Assembly: GCF_001311785.1 (NCBI RefSeq)
Contig: NZ_BBBX01000017.1
Span: 1 to 64,000, forward strand
Source: Lacticaseibacillus saniviri JCM 17471 = DSM 24301
GTDB lineage: Bacteria; Bacillota; Bacilli; Lactobacillales; Lactobacillaceae
DNA length: 64,000 bases
Direction of reading: 5' to 3'
This document shows positions 58,956 to 64,000 of the stretch, piece by piece. Position 1 is the first letter of the stretch. Each line of letters opens with the position of its first letter. A program made the position numbers and the translations under genes. The notes under the pieces are model-generated. The model was not told the origin of the DNA. It did not search any database and saw only the letters and a program-made list of their open reading frames with translations.

Positions 58956-59747
58956 ATGATTACTTGTCCAAACTGTCATAAAGAAATTCCCGCTGATTCT
59001 AAGTTTTGTACCTTCTGTGGGTACCGTTTAGTGGCTGCAACCAATGACCAAGCTACCCAGAGCCAAACAGCCGCACCAGCACCTGCTGCTGCACCACAGG
59101 CACCGAACCCTAATGTGGTTGCGACCAAGCAATACGCGCAAGGCTACTGGTCATTTCTGACCAGCTCAATCAAGCACCCATATGTTCAAGAATTTCAATT
59201 TAACCGCTACTTTGGTTTGACGACGCTGTTACTCAATGCTTTCTTGATGGGGTTGATTGCCTACTTTCTTCAGAAAACAGCAATGGCCCGGGCTGAGGTC
59301 TATGGCTTACTGAGCTGGTTGCCTGTCGCGCGTGGATTAGGCTTCTCGGTTTTCTTAGGGACCTTCATTAGTGCTGCGGCGTTGCTGTTTCTTACTGCTA
59401 GTATTGCGTATCTCGTTGCACATCACTTTTTGGGAGATAAGCAACTGGGATACATGGACAGCCTGACGCAGTTTGCACACTTCTCAAATCTCAGTGTTTT
59501 CGTTGGTTTAGTTGCGTTACTCTTCTCAATGCTGGGTGGTGTCGGCGCCACATTCTTGACGATGATGTTGATCGGTGCAATTGCAACTTTATTCAATATT
59601 GCCTACACGGCGACCATCTTCAAAGCTGAAAAGCACACGAATTTGGATCGTATCTATGCTTATATCTTAGGTACAATTATTCTCTCAGCAGTTTTATTCA
59701 TCGCATCAATGATTCTCATTACGATTGTTGGTACGAGTTTCATCTAG
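58956..59747 (+). CDS. Zinc-ribbon multi-pass membrane protein
   Basis: A 263-residue protein: zinc ribbon at the start (CPNCHKEIPADSKFCTFCGYRL), an Ala/Pro/Gln linker (35-60) and five to six membrane segments. The family name is not certain; similar proteins are annotated as zinc-ribbon or Yip1-like membrane proteins. It lies 12 nt after the TcaA-like gene, so the two probably work together at the membrane. Confidence 0.72.
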   Translation: MITCPNCHKEIPADSKFCTFCGYRLVAATNDQATQSQTAAPAPAAAPQAPNPNVVATKQYAQGYWSFLTSSIKHPYVQEFQFNRYFGLTTLLLNAFLMGLIAYFLQKTAMARAEVYGLLSWLPVARGLGFSVFLGTFISAAALLFLTASIAYLVAHHFLGDKQLGYMDSLTQFAHFSNLSVFVGLVALLFSMLGGVGATFLTMMLIGAIATLFNIAYTATIFKAEKHTNLDRIYAYILGTIILSAVLFIASMILITIVGTSFI

Positions 59748-59767
59748 TGTTGATTGAACATAAAGTA

Positions 59768-59811
59768 AAAAGACGTGCGCCAAAACCCATGGGTTTTGCG
59801 CACGTCTTTTT
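59768..59811. terminator. Bidirectional terminator between the zinc-ribbon gene and ddl
   Basis: AAAAGACGTGCGC and AAAACCC pair with GGGTTTT and GCGCACGTCTTTT, with one bulged C. Confidence 0.9.
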
Positions 59812-59833
59812 GTTTGTAATGTGTTAGCAACGA

Positions 59834-60892
59834 CTAGTTTGCCATACCATCTTCGTACAACTTGATCTTGCCATCGATGATCTGTTCAACCAAATCAGGA
59901 TAGCTCAAGCCGATTGCTTCTGCTTCTTGTGGCATTAAGGACAGTGGTGTCATCCCAGGCAGGTTATTCGCTTCGATGACCCAGATACCGTCATCGTTCA
60001 CTAAGAAGTCGACACGACCATAATTTTGCAGGCCGAGGACGTTCATTGTTTGAACGGCGATATCCTTCATGGCTTCGTGTGTTTCGTCATCCAGGTCTTC
60101 TGGAGGTGTCACGAAGTCTGTGTAGCCTTCTTGGAACTTGTGGGTGAAGTCATACCAGCCGTCACGCACCTTGATCTCGATAGCAGGCAATGGTTGCCCA
60201 TTGACGACCCCTAATGAGAACTCGCGACCACTGATGAATTCTTCAACCATCGCACTCTGGTCGAAACGGAACGCATCCGCCAAGCCAGCTTCCATTTCTT
60301 CTTGGTTGTGCGCGATGACGGTCCCGACAGAACTACCACCACTCGTTGGCTTAACCACAACAGGGAAGTCGAAATCGACCTTTTGGTGAGGGCCTTGATC
60401 ACGTGTGAATTCCTTGAATGCAGCGGTTTGGATCTTGTGATACAGCATGATTTCTTTACTGTACACTTTGTTCATGGTAATCCCAGAAGCGGTAGCACCA
60501 CTCCCTGTGTAACGGATGTTGTTGAGGTCAAGAACGGCTTGGACCTTACCATTTTCACCGTCACCACCGTGTAAGCCCAAGAAGACGATATCAGCGGCCT
60601 TAGCGATTTCTAAGACGTTAGGCCCGAATAACTGGGTAGTACCGTCTGTGCGCATAGCGTTGATGTCAGCGTCCGTCAAAACGGCGTCACTGATCTTCAA
60701 GTCCTTAGATGTGTTTGAATCTTCGAAAACTGCATCGATACTGTCCACTTGGCTCAGATCATAGCCTAAGAACAGATCGATGAATGTTGCTTGATGCCCT
60801 TTTTCCCGCAAAGCATTCGTCAAACGATAGCCAGATGAGATTGACACATTACGCTCGGTGCTACGACCACCGGCAAGAACAACAATTTTCAT
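59834..60892 (-). CDS. ddl: D-alanine--D-alanine/D-lactate ligase (Ddl, Phe type)
   Basis: A 352-residue ATP-grasp ligase making the depsipeptide or dipeptide end of the cell-wall precursor. ATP-grasp motifs [23 protein letters not shown] and the metal site [11 protein letters not shown] are intact. The omega-loop reads [10 protein letters not shown]: Phe stands where E. coli DdlB has Tyr216. That Phe marks D-Ala-D-Lac ligases of Leuconostoc and lactobacilli and vancomycin resistance. The N-terminal ERNVS has Asn where E. coli has Glu15. Divergent from a D-hydroxyacid dehydrogenase that could supply D-lactate. Confidence 0.93.
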   Translation of the reverse strand: MKIVVLAGGRSTERNVSISSGYRLTNALREKGHQATFIDLFLGYDLSQVDSIDAVFEDSNTSKDLKISDAVLTDADINAMRTDGTTQLFGPNVLEIAKAADIVFLGLHGGDGENGKVQAVLDLNNIRYTGSGATASGITMNKVYSKEIMLYHKIQTAAFKEFTRDQGPHQKVDFDFPVVVKPTSGGSSVGTVIAHNQEEMEAGLADAFRFDQSAMVEEFISGREFSLGVVNGQPLPAIEIKVRDGWYDFTHKFQEGYTDFVTPPEDLDDETHEAMKDIAVQTMNVLGLQNYGRVDFLVNDDGIWVIEANNLPGMTPLSLMPQEAEAIGLSYPDLVEQIIDGKIKLYEDGMAN

Positions 60893-61126
60893 AGGTTTGA
60901 AACCTCCGCGTTAGTTTGAACCTAAAGTTTACCATAAGACCGGACCTCTCGGCGACAATATCTGCCGCTTTTCATCAAAATTAAATCTGTAAACTTACGA
61001 CTAGTATTGTGAACAGGAAACAGGCTATACTATTATTTTGAGCGTAAAACGTTGTGACGTGAACATGCGGTGAAAATAACGCGTGTTACGTTATTAACGA
61101 CAACCAATAAAAGGAGCAGACTAGTT

Positions 61127-62119
61127 ATGAAGATTATTGCGTATGGTGTGCGAATTGATGAAGTGAAATACCTCGACGACTGGGCCAAGGAAACCGGCAA
61201 TACAGTTGAACAACACACAGACTATTTGAACGAGAACACGGTTGAATGGGCCAAAGGGTTTGACGGGATTAACGTCTTACAAACCACGCCTTACTCGGCT
61301 GCGATGTTTGAAAAACTGAACGAATACGGCATTAAGTACATTGCGCTGCGCAATGTGGGGACCGATAATGTCGATCTCGATGCGGCTAAGAAGGCCGGCG
61401 TGCGCATCAGTAATGTGCCCGCATACTCACCAACTGCGATTGCGGAATTCTCTTTGACAATGGCATTGCACCTCTTGCGGAATGTCGGTTATGTCCAAAA
61501 TGATCTCAAGAACGATGACTTTGCCGGTGCTAGCACCCATATCGGGCGTGAACTGGGTCAATCCGTGGTCGGTGTCATCGGGACCGGGCGAATCGGGCAA
61601 GCGGCTGTGAAGATGTTCAATGGTTTCGGTGCCAAGGTCTTGGCATACGACCCATATCCTGCTAAGAATACCGATCTCGATATGACGTACGTGTCACTCG
61701 ATGAATTGTTGTCACAGGCGGATGTCATCGACCTGCACGTGCCCGGCATTCCAGCCAATGATCACATCATTGATGCCCGTGCCTTTGATTTGATGAAGCC
61801 GGGTGTTGTGATCTTGAACACCGCGCGTGGGAACCTGATTGATACCAACGCACTGTTAGCAAACCTGAAGTCTGGTAAGTTAGCGGGCGCCGGCATCGAC
61901 ACCTACGAATACGAAACAGAAGATCTGTTGAAGTTTGCGGATCACGGTAACTTCAATGATCCAATCTGGGACGAATTATTGGCCATGCCCAATGTCGTCT
62001 TATCACCACACATCGCGTACTATACGGAAACTGCGGTGCATAACATGGTCTACTTCTCAATGGCCAACTTGGTTTCCTTCATCGAAAAGGGTGAAGCGGA
62101 AACAGAAGTGAAGTTCTAG
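61127..62119 (+). CDS. D-2-hydroxyacid dehydrogenase (D-hydroxyisocaproate dehydrogenase-like)
   Basis: A 330-residue NAD-dependent enzyme reducing 2-oxoacids to D-2-hydroxyacids. NAD motif GVIGTGRIGQAAVKMF; catalytic Arg in NTARGN, Glu in DTYEYETE and His in SPHIAYYTETA. The sequence is very close to the L. casei D-hydroxyisocaproate dehydrogenase as I remember it (MKIIAYG start; GIDTYEYETEDLL), so its best substrate may be a branched oxoacid rather than pyruvate. Start ATG 61127 with AAGGAG upstream; -10 TATACT (61026-61031) lacks a good -35. Divergent from ddl, an arrangement reminiscent of vanH. Confidence 0.9.
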   Translation: MKIIAYGVRIDEVKYLDDWAKETGNTVEQHTDYLNENTVEWAKGFDGINVLQTTPYSAAMFEKLNEYGIKYIALRNVGTDNVDLDAAKKAGVRISNVPAYSPTAIAEFSLTMALHLLRNVGYVQNDLKNDDFAGASTHIGRELGQSVVGVIGTGRIGQAAVKMFNGFGAKVLAYDPYPAKNTDLDMTYVSLDELLSQADVIDLHVPGIPANDHIIDARAFDLMKPGVVILNTARGNLIDTNALLANLKSGKLAGAGIDTYEYETEDLLKFADHGNFNDPIWDELLAMPNVVLSPHIAYYTETAVHNMVYFSMANLVSFIEKGEAETEVKF

Positions 62120-62126
62120 CAATAGA

Positions 62127-62247
62127 GAGTGTGACAAAAAGCGTTCTGAGAATGAGGATTAACGGATACCAGCGCTAAATCCCGCACTTAGGATTTGAGC
62201 TGGTATGAGTTAACCGGAATTCTCAGCTTTTTGGAACACGTTTAATC
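62127..62247 (+). repeat. Hairpin repeat element, copy 13 (class d)
   Basis: Sense 3' of the dehydrogenase. Stems AAAAAGC/GCTTTTT, CTGAGAAT/ATTCTCAG, TTAAC/GTTAA, ATACCAGC/GCTGGTAT and AAATCC/GGATTT, nearly unbroken. The loop GAGGA faces CCGGA. Flanks are GAGTGTGAC and TGGAACACGTTTAATC, whose GTGT and ACAC pair. Confidence 0.88.
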
Positions 62248-62264
62248 AATATTGTTTGTAAATT

Positions 62265-62309
62265 AAGAGCCTGCGATAAACCCTATTGGTTTTATCGCAG
62301 GCTCTCTTT
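62265..62309. terminator. Bidirectional terminator after copy 13
   Basis: AAGAGCCTGCGATAAA (62265-62280) pairs with TTTATCGCAGGCTCT (62290-62304), then a T-run. It serves both converging genes. Confidence 0.9.
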
Positions 62310-62314
62310 TTAGT

Positions 62315-63757
62315 TTATGCTAACTTCTTCTTATCGTGCCGTGCAATGGCAGGTAAGATTAACCCTAATGCCAAGAAGATGACAGGGGTTAAGATGTTTA
62401 AGGCGAGTTGGAACCACCATGTACCAGGATCAGCGCTCATATCGAGCTTTGGTACCATCCCTAAGATACAAGCAAATGCGGTAAAGGCAAGACACCAGCC
62501 ACCGACAATCATGCCGGTCACTTTATTCTTGATAAAGTGGTAATCGGATTGGAACTTGTCGACTTGTTTGCTGAGTAAGATAAAGGCCAAGAATACCCAG
62601 AGGTAACGCATTGGCATAACCACCGCGTTCAGATTCAGTAACCATTTGAACAATTCGTTCATGTTACCGATCCCGATGGAAGGCAAGATGATCAAGATGC
62701 TGACCAGCACCCCAGTCATCAAGTAACCATTCGTTGGTGTGCCTTTTGCATTCAGCTTGGAGAGGCGAGCTGGGATGAATTCATCATCCGCATCCCCCAG
62801 CAAAATCTTGAGGGGCGCATCAATTGAGAATGCCAAGGCTGAAGCTTGAGCCAAGGTGTTGGCAATCGCAAAGAGAATAACGAAGGTAGGGCCAACGTGG
62901 AAGTACTTACCCAGCATCCCGAATGCGAGATAGGGGCCGTTTGCCATCAAATCATTGGGAATATGGTTGGAGTTAAACAGCACACCCATCCCAAATGAAC
63001 CCAAGATAGCACACAGGGCAACCATACCGGCCAAGACCAACATCCCCAGTGGGAATTCACGTGAGGCATTCTTCGTGTTGTTAACGTAAGGCGAGATCTT
63101 TTCAGCACCACCGACAGCGAAGACTAACATCGAAATCGTGGTGAAATAGTTGAAATCAAATTTTGGTAAATATGTAGAAATCTTACCCATATCGGGGGTT
63201 GCGACGTGCACGCCAGAAACCATGAATGGTGCGGCAACGGCCAAAATAATGAACAGAATGGACATCACAAACATGGCTGTTCCGGCCATACTCCCGATCC
63301 GATTCAGGGTAGTTAACCCACGTGAGGCGAACCAGAGGAAGGCCAGGAAAATCACTAAACTAATCATGGCAACGGTTACAGATGAGGCCGTATTGACGAA
63401 ATCCCCGTTACCCCGGAATAACCAGCTCAGTGCAATCATGATCCCTTGTGGCTTTTGTGCCAGGTAGGGGATGTGCACGACCCAATAAGTCCATGCCGCG
63501 TAGTAAGCCAGACGCTTGGTGCTGGTTTCTTTGATCCATGATGAAACCCCACCATTCGCATCCTTGAAAGTTGAGCCGAGTTGACCAACAATAAGTGCAT
63601 AAGGCACAAAGTACAAAACCATGATCAGAATCCACGATGTGATCACGGAAAGCCCTTGTTGCGCATAGTTATTGAAGACATTGTTCAATCCCCAAACCGC
63701 AACGAACGCCAATAATGCGATGTTATACCACCGCAATTTCTTGGTATCAGTAGCCAT
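62315..63757 (-). CDS. APC-superfamily amino acid permease
   Basis: A 480-residue permease with about 12 membrane segments. It has the APC-type N-terminus with a short basic tail (MATDTKKLRWYNIALLAF) and the unwound-helix region WGLNNVFNN. It resembles the glutamate/GABA antiporter-like branch, but the substrate cannot be told; no decarboxylase gene is beside it. ATG 63757 follows GGAGGAGG. The upstream in-frame ATG (63844) lies in the divergent promoter region. Confidence 0.85.
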   Translation of the reverse strand: MATDTKKLRWYNIALLAFVAVWGLNNVFNNYAQQGLSVITSWILIMVLYFVPYALIVGQLGSTFKDANGGVSSWIKETSTKRLAYYAAWTYWVVHIPYLAQKPQGIMIALSWLFRGNGDFVNTASSVTVAMISLVIFLAFLWFASRGLTTLNRIGSMAGTAMFVMSILFIILAVAAPFMVSGVHVATPDMGKISTYLPKFDFNYFTTISMLVFAVGGAEKISPYVNNTKNASREFPLGMLVLAGMVALCAILGSFGMGVLFNSNHIPNDLMANGPYLAFGMLGKYFHVGPTFVILFAIANTLAQASALAFSIDAPLKILLGDADDEFIPARLSKLNAKGTPTNGYLMTGVLVSILIILPSIGIGNMNELFKWLLNLNAVVMPMRYLWVFLAFILLSKQVDKFQSDYHFIKNKVTGMIVGGWCLAFTAFACILGMVPKLDMSADPGTWWFQLALNILTPVIFLALGLILPAIARHDKKKLA

Positions 63758-63897
63758 AAAAGTCCTCCTCCAGTAAAATAGATTCCAACTAAGAATATGT
63801 GATAGCGGTTGGGGTTGCAATCTAAATTGCGCCAGAATGAGCAATCAGTGATAAACGTATGAATAAAGTCAAATAGCTAAAAAGTGAGGGTTAACAA

Positions 63898-64000
63898 ATG
63901 GATCAACGTCTTATTGTTTTACAGAATTTAACGGCACACTATGGCAAACAGCACTGGTGGCAAGCCGATTCATTGGAAGATTGGTTGATGATGATTCTGA
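63898..64000 (+). CDS. Endonuclease III-like (HhH-GPD) DNA repair protein, 5' part
   Basis: Only the first 34 residues are in the window. MDQRLIVLQNLTAHYGKQHWW and the following ADSLEDWLMMIL match the start of HhH-GPD endonuclease III-like proteins (HYGxQHWW, then a helix before the ILTQ motif). GAGGG lies 8 nt before the ATG. The gene continues past the right edge. Confidence 0.65.
   Translation, partial: MDQRLIVLQNLTAHYGKQHWWQADSLEDWLMMIL

Overview
The window is the replication-origin region of a low-to-mid GC Gram-positive bacterium of the Lactobacillaceae, most like Lacticaseibacillus or a close relative. The order mnmG-mnmE-jag-yidC-rnpA-rpmH-oriC-dnaA-dnaN-yaaA-recF-gyrB-gyrA-rpsF-ssb-rpsR is the classic Firmicutes origin. 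A D-hydroxyisocaproate dehydrogenase close to the one I remember from L. casei and a Ddl ligase with the Phe marker of D-Ala-D-Lac synthesis (intrinsic vancomycin resistance) point to lactobacilli.

Layout. 1-386: a T-box leader running off the left edge, divergent from an alcohol dehydrogenase. 1538-7172: tRNA modification, membrane insertion and RNase P genes on the minus strand. 7290-9171: bipartite oriC around dnaA. 9187-20728: replication, gyrase and rpsF-ssb-rpsR on the plus strand. 20833-28914: accessory housekeeping (alkylation repair adaA/ogt, DUF2252, KtrAB potassium uptake, niacin repressor NiaR and transporter NiaP separated by an IS30 relic). 29230-37888: two divergent operons for diaminopimelate and lysine (lysA-dapH-deacetylase-dapA-dapB under a lysine riboswitch; aspartokinase-dapF-asd). 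38093-45499: gdpP, rplI, dnaB, an unusual Sm-like repeat protein and purA. 45860-56996: an Mga-type regulator and an alpha-galactoside/GH65 sugar locus with LacI regulator and ABC importer lacking its ATPase. 57457-64000: two zinc-ribbon membrane proteins, ddl, a D-2-hydroxyacid dehydrogenase, an APC permease and the start of an endonuclease III-like gene.

Most striking is a family of about 13 full and 2 partial intergenic repeats of roughly 115 nt. They fold into long hairpins with the same architecture but different stem sequences. A fixed internal loop, GAGNA facing N'CGGA, has N and N' covarying as G/C, C/G and T/A in different copies. All but one lie in sense orientation just 3' of a gene. 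I do not recognise this family; it looks like a transcribed, structurally selected element.

The sequence also carries about 24 single-base frameshifts, many in genes that cannot be lost (dnaA, gyrB, rnpA, rplI). Nearly all look like one missing base, often in a homopolymer, so I read them as sequencing or assembly errors and annotate the affected genes over their full intended extent.
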